Assembly (NCBI GenBank): GCA_002104895.1
Contig: MCFG01000199.1
Coordinates: 17,501-81,500 of the forward strand
DNA: 64,000 nucleotides
DNA from: Anaeromyces robustus
Lineage: Eukaryota; Neocallimastigomycota; Neocallimastigomycetes; Neocallimastigales; Neocallimastigaceae
Direction: 5' to 3'
The translations under genes and the position numbers were made by a program. Shown piece by piece: positions 1-13,756 of this stretch. How positions within the stretch are numbered: position 1 is the first letter of the stretch; every line of letters starts with the position of its first letter. The notes under the pieces are model-generated. The model did no database searches. It was not told the origin of the DNA and saw nothing but the letters and a program-made list of their open reading frames with translations.

Positions 1-678
1 TTTAATTATGTTTTCATGTATGTTGATCAAATTTTACTTAGATTTGTTGTTGAACAAAATAAAAATAAATTCAAAAAAGATCATTCTAGTGATAATATCA
101 TCAATAATACCAATTCTTATAATTATAACATGGTATATCATAATTATAAGAATTACCATGATGACAAAGAATCCAAAAATTTGGTTAATTATTACGATAT
201 TTTTTATAATAATGATTTAAATGATAATACAAATAATAGTAACAATATAGATAATAACAATTTAAACGATAATAACAGTTTAAAAAAAAGTAATAGTTTA
301 AAAAATAGCAACAGTTTAGAAGAGAATAGCTGTTTAAGAGAGAATAACAGTTTAAAAGAAAATAATAATTTAAAAGAGAATAACAATTTAAAAGAGAAAG
401 AGAATAATAGTTTAAAAGAGAATAATAGTTCAAAAAATAGTAACAGTTTAGAAGAGAATAACAATTTAGAAGAGAATAACAGTTTAGAAGAGAATAACAG
501 TATAAGAGAAAATAATAGTTTAAAAGAGAATAATCGTTCAAAAAATAGTAACAATTTAGAAGGGAATAACAGTTTAGAAGAAAATAACAATTTAAAAGAA
601 AATAATAATATAAACAATATCAATAATTTAAATGATAACAATAATAGAAATAATAATAATAATGATAATAGTTCATAA
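1..678 (+). CDS. Asn/Ser/Leu/Glu-repeat protein, 3' part (5' end outside window)
   Basis: The frame is open from the first base of the window, so the ATG at 16 need not be the true start. The first 60 or so residues are of normal complexity. From about 240 the protein becomes imperfect 5-residue repeats such as NNSLKE, NNLEE and KNSNSLE, ending in Asn runs and a stop at 676-678. No domain is recognised. The same repeat language continues in other frames to a stop near 969, which suggests the 3' end has been broken by small indels. It may be a real low-complexity gene, a decaying one, or a chance open frame in repeat DNA. Function unknown. Confidence 0.35.
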   Translation, partial: FNYVFMYVDQILLRFVVEQNKNKFKKDHSSDNIINNTNSYNYNMVYHNYKNYHDDKESKNLVNYYDIFYNNDLNDNTNNSNNIDNNNLNDNNSLKKSNSLKNSNSLEENSCLRENNSLKENNNLKENNNLKEKENNSLKENNSSKNSNSLEENNNLEENNSLEENNSIRENNSLKENNRSKNSNNLEGNNSLEENNNLKENNNINNINNLNDNNNRNNNNNDNSS

Positions 679-1386
679 TTCAAAAGAAGATAGCAATTTA
701 GAAAATAAAAATAATTTAACTAATATTAATAATTAAATGATACCAATGATTTAAATAATAATATAATATAAAAAAATATTACCAAATTAAATGATACCAA
801 TGATTTAAATAATAATATAATATAAAAAAATATTACCAAATTAAATGATTGACAATAGTTTAAATAATAATACCAATTTAACAACAATAGTTTTAATGAT
901 ACTAAATATTCATTATTAGTAATAAAACTTGTGAAAAATTCTAATGGTATTATTTTTTTAAATAATTAAATAGATTTTTCATAATTATAATCACTAATTT
1001 AAAAAGATATATAAAAAAATATTATTACTTTTTTTTTTAATATCATTATTTAATGATATTATTATATCATTACATACATTCAAAATATATATAACTTTTC
1101 CCATTTAATTTAGATAAACTATTTTAGTATTAAAGAAAAAAAAACAATTAATAATTTATATAAATATTAATAATATTATTATTTTATTAAAAATATTATT
1201 ATTAATATTTATTGTATAAAATTTTATATTATATTTTTATATATAAAAAAAAAAATAAAAAAAAATATAATATTATAATTTTATATAAAAAAAAAAAGCA
1301 AAAAAAAATATAATAGAATAAATAATTAAAATAATTATTATAATTAATTATAATAATTTATATTTATTATTTTTATCATTAATTAA

Positions 1387-1427
<41 letters not shown>

Positions 1428-1831
1428 TTATAATTATTACTGATTAATTTATACAATTTTTTTATTAATAATATTTTGGTAAATAAAATATCATATTATT
1501 ATATATATATTAAATAATTATATATAATAAATAATTATTGATTATTACATTTCTATTTCAAAAATTTATATAATATATATATATATATATATTTATGTAA
1601 TATTTTATAATAATAATACTACTAATATATAAAATGGAAATATAATGAAAATTTTATATATATATTTATATTATATGTATTAATGTATTAATGTATTAAT
1701 GTATATGCAGATTTCAAGTTAATAATTAATAATTAATAATTAATTATATAACTATCATTTGATAATTATTCTTTATAATTAAAATTTATAAAAGAAAAAA
1801 AAATTTTTTTTTTCGTTTTTTTTTTTTTTTT
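679..1831. other. AT-rich spacer with decayed Asn-rich frames and a 54-bp tandem duplication
   Basis: Up to about 969 there are short coding-like stretches in shifted frames (for example SFNDTKYSLLVIKLVKN near 890-940) that look like the frameshifted tail of the preceding open frame. A perfect 54-bp direct duplication lies at 731-784 and 785-838, with the first 11 bases of a third copy. From 970 to 1831 I see only A/T-rich DNA with short (TA)n and (TAA)n runs and no gene. Confidence 0.5.
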
Positions 1832-2626
1832 TTAACATTCAAAAGATATATTTCTATTTTTTAACCATTCATTAAATTCTTTACCAATAATTTTTTCTCC
1901 TGTTAAACCATCTGCATTTGGTGAAGCCAAAAATAATATTGTTTTATTTAATATATTTGATTTTAAAATAGGTATATCATTTTCATTAAAGAATGTTTTC
2001 ATTTCCTCTGTAGTCATATCTGTATCCGTTGGTCCTCCTGGACATATTATATTTACAGTGATTTCAAATTCTTTAAGTTCTTCAGAAAGAATAGTTGACA
2101 TGGCTTCCATGGCTGCTTTTGATGGACCATAAGGAATCATACCTTTTCTTGTCATGGTACTAGCACTTGTAGAAACATTTACTATTCTACCTTTTCCTTT
2201 TTCAATCATAATAGGTACAAATGCACGCGATACTAAAAAGATACCATTAAAATTTGTTTCCACAATGGATTTAAATGTTGATACAGGTATATCATAAAAA
2301 TGTTTATTATCTTTTATGGATATCATACCAGGTGCATTATTACCAATTCCTGCATTATTTACAAGCATATCTAAATGATCAAAATGTTCTTTATACCATG
2401 TTACAGCATTATTTACAGATTCTTCATTTGTGACATCAAGAGGAATGGAATATACATCATAACCTTCACTTTTTAATTTTTCATAAGCTTTATTTAATTT
2501 TTCAACTCCACGTGCTGAAATGACTACGGTTGCTCCACGTGATAATAATTCTTTTGCCATTTCATATCCCATACCGCAGGAACCTCCAGTTATAAATACA
2601 TTAAATCCTTGAAGTCTAACACCCAT
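1832..2626 (-). CDS. Short-chain dehydrogenase/reductase (SDR family)
   Basis: A 264-residue classical SDR oxidoreductase with an NAD(P)-binding Rossmann fold. The glycine-rich cofactor motif TGGSCGMG is at residues 13-20, NNAG at 90-93, the structural Asn at 125, the Ser/Thr cluster STSAS at 152-156, and the catalytic YxxxK as Tyr166/Lys170. A PGG segment follows at 196-198. The Ala-Arg after the second beta strand (SARG, 37-40) favours NADP(H) over NAD(H); this is inferred. Length is normal for the family and there is no intron, signal peptide or membrane segment, so it is probably cytosolic. The substrate cannot be told: fold and motifs are shared by sugar, lipid and ketone reductases. It stands alone, facing away from the protease array. 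The start is the only ATG just before the Rossmann fold. Confidence 0.9.
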   Translation of the reverse strand: MGVRLQGFNVFITGGSCGMGYEMAKELLSRGATVVISARGVEKLNKAYEKLKSEGYDVYSIPLDVTNEESVNNAVTWYKEHFDHLDMLVNNAGIGNNAPGMISIKDNKHFYDIPVSTFKSIVETNFNGIFLVSRAFVPIMIEKGKGRIVNVSTSASTMTRKGMIPYGPSKAAMEAMSTILSEELKEFEITVNIICPGGPTDTDMTTEEMKTFFNENDIPILKSNILNKTILFLASPNADGLTGEKIIGKEFNEWLKNRNISFEC

Positions 2627-5140
<2,514 letters not shown>

Positions 5141-8100
5141 ATGTTTTCAAAATATTATAATTCATTTTTAATTATTTTAATATTTTTATTAGTTGGAACC
5201 ATAAAAGCTAAAACTGTTAATATTAATAATAATGAAAATGAAAATAAAAATAAAAATAAAAATAATAAATATTATATTATTACAATTAAAGATCGTTCAA
5301 CATATTCCTATGTAATTCAACCTTCAAAACAAAATGAAAATGAAAATATTATATTAAAGAAAAAAGATTTAAATGAAAAAGAAAAGTTTAAATTAATTGA
5401 CATAGTTGATGTTGAAGATATTATTACTAGTAATGATTGTTATTTTGAAATAAATAAGAAAAATTTAAATGATACTACTCTTTGTCAATTAAATAAAAAT
5501 AAAGAAACTGTTTTAAATAAAAAAGGTGAAATTGATATTGAGAAATTAGAAAAAAAATTAATTCCAAAACCTTCTTTTGTTTCAGAACAATTAGAAATAC
5601 TTGCTGAACTTATTATGGATAATATTGATACCTATGAAAATGATGATATTATTTCAAATGAAATTCATAATATTATTAAAAAACGTAGTATGACTAGTTT
5701 GAAAGATATTATTGATAATAAAGCTTTTTCTAAAATATTGAAAAAAATACTTGATATTTTAGATGTTACTGTAATACGTGCTTATCTTTCAGAAAAAGTA
5801 GTTGAATTAATTAAAACTTTATCAGATGTTGTTGAATGTATTGAAGATATAAAAATTAATATTCCTAATCTTCCAATTCATGAAAATAAAAAATCCAAAA
5901 ATGAACCTAAAAATAATAAAGATAAAAATACAAAAGAAAATAATTATCAAGAAATTATCTATTATAATATTACTGATATAATAAAGGATACTAATTGGAA
6001 AAATATTTCCATAGAAGAACATGCTGGTAATCATTTATCCCTCATATCCCAATCTAAAGTTGATATGAAACTTATTGGTCAATATGATGAAAATTATTAT
6101 TATCCAACTTCCGCTGGTGAAGGAGTAGATATCTATATTATTGACTCAGGAATTAATATCAATCATAAAGATTTTGATGCAACTTATCGTACGGTTTCAT
6201 GTGATGCCTATGTGGATGATTTCCATAATTTAATAAAAATTAATAAAAATGATGAAAAATTTAAAAATTGTGGTGAAAATTATCCTAATCAATTTCATGG
6301 TATAGCCGTAGCTTCTGCTGCTGCAGGAACTATAAATGGTGTTGCTAAAAAAGCAAATATTCATATGATTAATGCTGGGTTTTTCTTAATTGATACCTAT
6401 ATTTTATTAGACTTTATAGAAAAAAATGCTAAAAATCCTCATAAAACTGTTATAAATATGTCATTTAACAGTTATAGTTATTCTAATACTTTAGATAAAT
6501 TAATAAATATTTTAGTTAGAAAGGGATTTATGTTGATAGCTTCATCTGGTAATGATTCTACAAATAGTTGTATTACTGATACTAGGTATATAGAAAGTCT
6601 TAATAGGAAAGTTAATGATAAATCTTATCCATGTGCCTATAATGATGTTATATGTGTTGGTTCCTTTGAAAATAATGTTAAACCCTCAGGTGTTTATAGT
6701 TTAAATAATCCTTATCCTATTGCTAATTTTAGTAATTATGGTAATTGTGTAGATATTTTTGCACCAGGTTTTGCTAATTTAGCATCCTTCCCAAACGATA
6801 TCACTAAAAATAAAATTTATTCGAATACTAATGAAGTTAAAGGAACTTCATATTCTTCACCAATAGTTTCTGGTATTGCAGCTCTATTAATTTCAGAAAA
6901 TCCAGAAATTGAATTTAATCAATCTATTTTAAAAAAAATGTTAATTGATCTTTCGGTGAAAGATGCCATCACTAATCTAGAAAATTTAGATTCCCCTAAT
7001 AATATAGTTAATATTGGTAAAAAAATTGTATATTCTTCTAATAATGAATATAATAAGTATGGATGTGGTTTAGCAGCTGGTCATCAAAGATGTCCAAAAA
7101 ATTATTGTTGTTCTTCTGATGGAACTTGTGGTCAAGATTCATCTCATTGTGAAATTAATTGTCAAAGTGAATTTGGTACATGTACATATACTCAAAAGGA
7201 ATCTGAAAACAATTCAAATTATTATCCTTATATTGATAATAATAATAATAATAATAATTCAACTTCCATTGAAACTAAAAGATTTTTACTTTATAATTAT
7301 TGGACAGATCTTTACCTTAAATATATACCAGAAAATTCTATTAATGAAAATATTCAATTAACCTTATATAATGATAATACTAGAAATAGAAATCACAAAA
7401 ATGAGAATGATTTTAATTATAGTTGGAATATAAATAATAATAATTATAAGATAATTCAAAATAATCATCTTAATATTTGTTTAAATATTAATAATACTAA
7501 TGGTATAGTTTATGCTGGAAATTGTACCAATCCTACTATTTTTAATACTATTTCTGAATTTGATATGAATGATACTATACAATCAGAAAAATATCCTGGT
7601 ATGTGTTTAAAGGGAATTAAAAGTGATTTTAATCCATATGGTATTACTCTTTTTACAGAAAGTAAAGGTATTAGAGTTAGGATGGATCCTTGTGATGAAA
7701 ATGATGAAACTCAACATTGGAGAATTAAAAATATTTCAGAAAATATTCGCTACAAATCTAGACGTAATAATAATAATAACAATAATGATCAAAACAATAG
7801 TAAAATTAATACTTATAATATAGAAAATGGTAATGATTATAATAATAGTAATAATAATAATGATAATTATGATGATGATGATGATGATGATGATAATGAA
7901 GAATATGATATTTTTGGTCAACCATTTAACCCTAATGATTATACTAAATGTAAATGGTTTGATTTTTATAATAGTAATACCAAAAAAGTTTGGATTTACA
8001 ATGTAGAAAAGAAATTATGTTTATCCTTTGATGAATCTGATGATAATGTATATAATTATAATTTTATACCATTAATATTACAAAAATGTGATATTAATTA

Positions 8101-8446
8101 TACCAATCAACAATGGTTAGTACCAGATAACTATCATGGTTATTATACCAATATAGCAAATGATTATAAAAGTATTGTTATAAGTCCAGATAAAAAAATA
8201 TTATTTGGCGATTACGTTGATACCATCATATTAGATAAAATCTATGTAAGAAATGTTTCTGCTATTCTATCCCTTGAAAATGAAGCTTTAAAAGTTTCAG
8301 ATGGAAAAGAAAATACAGAATTATGTTTAAATATATCAGAAAATCAAAATCAAAATAATAATAAAAATAATATTTACTTAAATGTGATTCCATGCAATCA
8401 ATCAAATAATCATTGGAAATTAACCACAGAATTTCCACTAAAATAA
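5141..8446 (+). CDS. Secreted subtilisin-like protease (S8) with CBM18 and ricin-type trefoil, copy 1
   Basis: Intact 1101-residue protein, no intron. Order: signal peptide (about 1-23, ending TIKAK); inhibitor-I9-like propeptide starting KYYIITIKD; a helical linker; S8 catalytic domain about 300-625; a CBM18 module with eight cysteines (Cys642-Cys681); then a ricin B-like region of about 400 residues with CL...C...QHW, QQW and NHW blocks, interrupted by an Asn- then Asp-rich insert. The catalytic triad is Asp335 (IIDSG), His386 (FHGIAVAS) and Ser570 (GTSYSSP), with oxyanion Asn471 (SSGND). The residues after the catalytic His differ from the usual HGTHVAG. The CBM18 has Asp, Thr and His where chitin-binding family members carry aromatics, so sugar binding is doubtful. 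Role inferred: extracellular or wall-associated endopeptidase. First of three tandem paralogues on the same strand. Confidence 0.93.
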   Translation: MFSKYYNSFLIILIFLLVGTIKAKTVNINNNENENKNKNKNNKYYIITIKDRSTYSYVIQPSKQNENENIILKKKDLNEKEKFKLIDIVDVEDIITSNDCYFEINKKNLNDTTLCQLNKNKETVLNKKGEIDIEKLEKKLIPKPSFVSEQLEILAELIMDNIDTYENDDIISNEIHNIIKKRSMTSLKDIIDNKAFSKILKKILDILDVTVIRAYLSEKVVELIKTLSDVVECIEDIKINIPNLPIHENKKSKNEPKNNKDKNTKENNYQEIIYYNITDIIKDTNWKNISIEEHAGNHLSLISQSKVDMKLIGQYDENYYYPTSAGEGVDIYIIDSGININHKDFDATYRTVSCDAYVDDFHNLIKINKNDEKFKNCGENYPNQFHGIAVASAAAGTINGVAKKANIHMINAGFFLIDTYILLDFIEKNAKNPHKTVINMSFNSYSYSNTLDKLINILVRKGFMLIASSGNDSTNSCITDTRYIESLNRKVNDKSYPCAYNDVICVGSFENNVKPSGVYSLNNPYPIANFSNYGNCVDIFAPGFANLASFPNDITKNKIYSNTNEVKGTSYSSPIVSGIAALLISENPEIEFNQSILKKMLIDLSVKDAITNLENLDSPNNIVNIGKKIVYSSNNEYNKYGCGLAAGHQRCPKNYCCSSDGTCGQDSSHCEINCQSEFGTCTYTQKESENNSNYYPYIDNNNNNNNSTSIETKRFLLYNYWTDLYLKYIPENSINENIQLTLYNDNTRNRNHKNENDFNYSWNINNNNYKIIQNNHLNICLNINNTNGIVYAGNCTNPTIFNTISEFDMNDTIQSEKYPGMCLKGIKSDFNPYGITLFTESKGIRVRMDPCDENDETQHWRIKNISENIRYKSRRNNNNNNNDQNNSKINTYNIENGNDYNNSNNNNDNYDDDDDDDDNEEYDIFGQPFNPNDYTKCKWFDFYNSNTKKVWIYNVEKKLCLSFDESDDNVYNYNFIPLILQKCDINYTNQQWLVPDNYHGYYTNIANDYKSIVISPDKKILFGDYVDTIILDKIYVRNVSAILSLENEALKVSDGKENTELCLNISENQNQNNNKNNIYLNVIPCNQSNNHWKLTTEFPLK

Positions 8447-8452
8447 TTTATT

Positions 8453-8489
<37 letters not shown>

Positions 8490-9751
8490 TTACTTCTTTT
8501 TACGAAGAATAGAATAAAACAAATAATAATAAAATAAAAATGAAAAATAAAATGAAAAATAAAATAAAAAATAAAATAAAAAATACAAAATAAAATGTTT
8601 AAAAAATAAATATATATATATATATATAATAAAAATAATATTATAAAATATCATAGTATTTAAATTAGAATAATAAATTACATATAAAAAAATGTAATAG
8701 AATTACTATAGATTAAAATAAACAAAAAAAAAAAAAAATAAAATTAATATAACAAAAACATATATAATTATTTTTTTTTTGTTTGTTTGAAAAAATATAT
8801 AATACATAATTTTTTTCTTTTAATATTTTAGAAAAATTCTTGATAAAAGGTTTATATGTTTAAAATGAAAATAATAATATAATTATTATAAATATTTTAT
8901 TGAATTAACAGTTTATTTTGTTTTAAAAAAAGAAAAAGAAAGGTCAACATTCATTATATTTTTATTTAAAAAAAAAAAAAAAAGTTTTTTTATTTTTTAT
9001 AAATACGTAAATACGTAGTACAAAAAAGTACAAAAAAGTTTATTAATACAATAAATCAAGATCTTGAAACAACAACAAATTAATTAATAAAATAATAAAT
9101 TAATTATTCCATTAAAATTTTAAAAATATAGAAAAAAAAAATTTTTTTTATTTTTTTATTTTATTTTTACTTTAGAATATTCATTTTTTTTTTTTACATT
9201 TAAGAGAAAAGAAAAAATAATAATAATTAAAATATCTATATATATATAAAATAAAAAAAAAGAATAACAAAAAATGGAAATAGTATAAATATAAAATTTA
9301 AAAATATTAAATTATATAAATAAATAAAATTTTTATATATATTTTTTTTTCATTTTTTAATAATAAATAATAAATATTTTTATTTTTTTATTTTTTTATT
9401 TTTTTATTTTATTCATTGAAAAAAAATAAATGAAATTGAAATGTTTTTACTAAATTTAATATATAAATGAAAAAGATCAAGAAAATTAATAAAAAATTTT
9501 TTTTTTTATTAATTAAATTGTATTGGAATCTTTTTTTTTTTCGTTCGATGAATGTTCTTTTTTTTTTATTTTTTTTTTTTTTTTTCATTTAAAAAAATTT
9601 TATTTTTTAATTTTTTTTTTTTTGATTTTTTTTTTAAGAGTTCATAATAAAACTTTTGATGAATATTCTAATTTTTTAATATTTTTTTAATATTTTTTTT
9701 TTTGTATTTTTTTGTATTTTTTTGTATTTTTTGTATTTTATGTATTGTGTA

Positions 9752-9783
<32 letters not shown>

Positions 9784-10133
9784 GTTCATTCCATAAATAT
9801 TTATATAAATATTAAAAAAAAGAATCTAAAAAAAAAAAAAAAAGCAAAAAAAAAAATTTATTATTTTATGTAAAATATATATATAAATAAAAAAAAAAAA
9901 TATTTAAATATATTTTTTATTTTAAAAAAAAAAATGAAAAATAAAAAATAAATAATAAAAAAATATAGAAATTAAAAAAATAAAAATTAAAAAATAAAAA
10001 TATAGAAATTAAAAATTAAAAATTAAATATTAAATATTAAAATATAAAATTTTAATATTATAAAACAAAAATTAAATATTAAAAAATTGTATAATATAAA
10101 AAATATTTATATATAAATAAAAAATAAAAAATT
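8447..10133. other. AT-rich spacer between protease copies 1 and 2
   Basis: About 1.7 kb of A/T runs (T-tract after the stop, several A12-A20 tracts) with no coding signal, RNA gene or recognisable mobile element. Confidence 0.5.
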
Positions 10134-10207
10134 ATGGCTTCAAAAAATTATAAATTTTTTTTAATAATTCTATTGGTTTTATGGATAGGAATTATTAAAG
10201 CTAAAAG

Positions 10208-10268
<61 letters not shown>

Positions 10269-10983
10269 GAAAATAAATCTTCAAATGAAAATGAAAATAA
10301 TAAATATTATATTATTACTATTAAAGATAGTTCAAAATATTCATATGTAATTCAACCATCAAAACAAGATGAAAATGGAAATCCTATAAAGAAAAGAGAT
10401 TCAATTGAAAATGATAATTTTAATACTATTGATATAACCGATGTTGAAGATATTATTACTAGTAATGATTGTTACTCTGAAATCAATAATAAAAATTTAA
10501 ATGATACTACTCTATGTAAATTAAATAAAAATAATAAAAATTCAATGATAAATAAAAAGGGTGAAATGGATATTTATAAATTAGAAAAAGAATTAATTCC
10601 AAAATCTTCTTTTGTTTCTGAACAATTAGAAAGATTTGCTGAAATTATTATGGATAATATTGATTCTTATGAAAATGATAAAAAGATTTCCGGTGAAATT
10701 CAAAATATAATTCATAAACGTAGTATTACTAGTTTGAAAGATATTATTGAAAATAAAGCTTTTTCAAAAATTTTAAAAAAAGTATTTGATCTTTTAGATG
10801 TTACGGTCATTCATGCTTATCTTTCTGAAAAAGTTGCAAATTTAATTAAAAATTTACCCGATGTTGTTGAATGTATTGAAGATATAAAAATTCACACTCC
10901 AAAAATTCCTATTATTGAGGAAAATATAATTAAAAAAAATAATCCTAGCAATTATAATAACACTAATAATACTAGTAATAATA

Positions 10984-11045
<62 letters not shown>

Positions 11046-13048
11046 GAAAATAATAATAACGAAATTCCATATTATAATATTAATGATATTAAAAAAAATA
11101 CTAAATGGAGTAATGTTTCTATTAGTGAACATTCTGGTAATCATTTATCACTTATTTCTCAATCAAAATTTGATATGAATTTTATTGGTCAATATGATGA
11201 AAATTATTATTATCCTTCTTCAGCTGGAGAAGGTGTAGATATTTATCTCCTTGATGCTGGTATTGCTGTAAATCATGAAGATTTTGATACGACTTATCGT
11301 ACTGTTTCATGTGATGCTTATGTGGATAGTGATTTCAATTTAATTAAATTAAATAAAAATGATAAGAATTATAAACATTGTGGTTTTGTAGATCGTGATC
11401 AACATGGAATAGCTACTGCTTCAGTTGCAGCAGGTTCTATTTATGGGGTTGCTAAAAAGGCAAATATTCATATGCTTGAAACTGGTAATTTAATGATAGA
11501 TAAATGTATTTTATTAGATTTCATAGAAAAAAATGCTAAAAATCCTCATAAAACTGTAATTAATATGTCCTTTGGACAATATGGTTATGATAATTTATTG
11601 GATAAATTTATACATATTATGGTTAAAAAAGGTTTTATGTTTTTAGCTAGTGCTGGTAATGAAAGTATCAATAGTTGTATTATTGGAAAAAGACTTACTA
11701 ATGATGGTTCAGTGGTTGATGATAAATTTTATCCATGTGCTTATAATGATGTTATATGTGTTGGAGCATTAAATAATACTGCTTATAATACAGATACGAA
11801 TCTTCAAAATTCAAAAGAATCATTTTATAGTATTGCTGATTATAGTAATTATGGAAGTTGTGTAGATATTTATGCTCCTGGTACAGCTAATTTAGCTTAT
11901 TTCCAATGGGAATATCCTTTTAATGATAAAAAAATTTATAATACTACCATAATTACTTCAGGTACTTCCTTTTCTTCTCCAATAGTTAGTGGTATTGCTG
12001 CTTTATTAATTTCAGAACATCCAGATATTACTTTTGATCAAAATATTTTAAAAAAAATGTTAATGGATCTTTCCATTAAAGATATTATTACTAATATTAA
12101 AAGTGATTCAAATACTCCTAATCGAATGGTTAATAATGGTAAAACAATTGTATATTCTCTAATCATAATTATAAAGAAAATAGTTGTGGTTTATCTGCTG
12201 GTAATAGAAAATGTCCAAAGAATTATTGTTGCTCCTCCGATGGAACATGTGGTCAAGATTCATCTCATTGTGAAATAAATTGTCAAAGTGAATTTGGTAA
12301 ATGTTCTGTTAATAATACAAATACAAATACAAATACTACTACTATTATTAATCCTCCTATTAATGATAATGATAATAATAATAATATTGATAATAATAAT
12401 AATAATAAAAATATGACTTATTCTCCATTGGATAAAATTCGTATTTCTAATTATTATACAAATTTAAATCTCAATTATATACCAGGAAATTCATTGGATG
12501 AAAATATTCAATTAGTATACTATAAAGATTCCTATTATTATTTTAAAAATGATACATTCTTTAATTATCAATGGAATATAATTAATAATGGAGATAATAT
12601 TGAATCTATTAAAAATGATAATTATGATGTTTGTATTCATTTTAATGAAAATAATATAGCTTATGCAGGTAATTGTACAACTAATTCTTTATCTTTGAAA
12701 GGTTTTAATGAATTTGATATAAATGATATTATTCAATCAAACATTAATCCAGATATGTGTTTAAAAACAGTTAAAAGTGATATTAATTCTTATGGTATTA
12801 CTTTATTAACAGAAAGAAAAGGTATTCGAGTTATGTTGGATAAATGTGATGAAAATGATGAAGGACAACATTGGAGAATTCATAAAATTTGGAAGGATGA
12901 ATATAATGAAGATGATAATAATAATAATGATGATGATGATGATGATGGTGATGATGATGGTGATGATGATGGTGATGATAATAATGATAATGATAATGAT
13001 GGTGATGATAATAATGATGATATTGATGATTCTAATGATAACGATGAC

Positions 13049-13084
<36 letters not shown>

Positions 13085-13756
13085 AATTATGATGATATTG
13101 CAAATGATTTTGATCCTATTGATTATGATATTATTGATACTGATGAAGAAAGTGGATGGTATGGTATGAATGATAATGATGATGATGATGATGATGATCT
13201 TTATAATACTTTTAACCAACCATTTAATCCTGATGATGACAGCTATACTAAATGTCTTGATTATGACTATTATGTTTCCAATACTAAAAACGTTTGGATA
13301 TATAATGAAGAAAAAAAACTATGTTTATCAATTAATAATGATGATAATGAAATTTTCTACTATGATTATTATGTGCCATTATTTTTAGAAAAATGTGATA
13401 TTAATAATATACATCAACAATGGTTAGTACCAGATGATTATCATGGCTTCTATATTCCTGTAAATATGAATGAAAAAAGTATTATTATTAGTCCAGATAA
13501 CAAAATTTTAGTTGGATCATATATTGATAAAATCAAGGCAAAAAAATCTCTTTATATAAAAAATATTTCTGCTGTTTTATCTTTTGAAAATGGTAATATA
13601 AAAATCTATAAGGAAAAAGAAAATGAAGAATTATGTTTAAATATTCCTAAAAATCATAAAGAGGATATAAGTGATGTTGAATTAAATGTTGTTTCATGTA
13701 AAGAATCAAATAATCATTGGAAAATAACTACTGAATTTCCTACTAAAAGTATTTAA
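10134..13756 (+). CDS. Secreted subtilisin-like protease (S8), copy 2, frameshifted before CBM18
   Basis: Paralogue of the protease at 5141 with the same order of parts: signal peptide ending IIKAK, a long Asn run, propeptide (KYYIITIKD), a second Asn run, S8 domain, CBM18, trefoil region with a very long Asp-rich insert. The catalytic residues are present: Asp374 (LLDAG, Ala replacing the usual Ser/Thr), His424 (QHGIATAS), Asn509, Ser612 (GTSFSSP). At 12156-12160 one T is missing relative to copies 1 and 3 (TATTCTCTAAT against TATTCTTCTAAT). The first frame then runs out of homology and stops at 12278 after 714 codons. The CBM18 (12185-12304) and trefoil continue in the other frame to a stop at 13756 with no internal stop. 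As it stands the product is a protease without the C-terminal modules; with one base restored it is full length. Either a recent mutation or a sequence error. Confidence 0.85.

Noticed and set aside
12150-12310. An intron, rather than a frameshift, at the S8-CBM18 junction of protease copy 2
   Set aside because: The sequence is colinear with copies 1 and 3 with only one base missing, and no GT...AG pair would restore the frame without deleting conserved cysteines.
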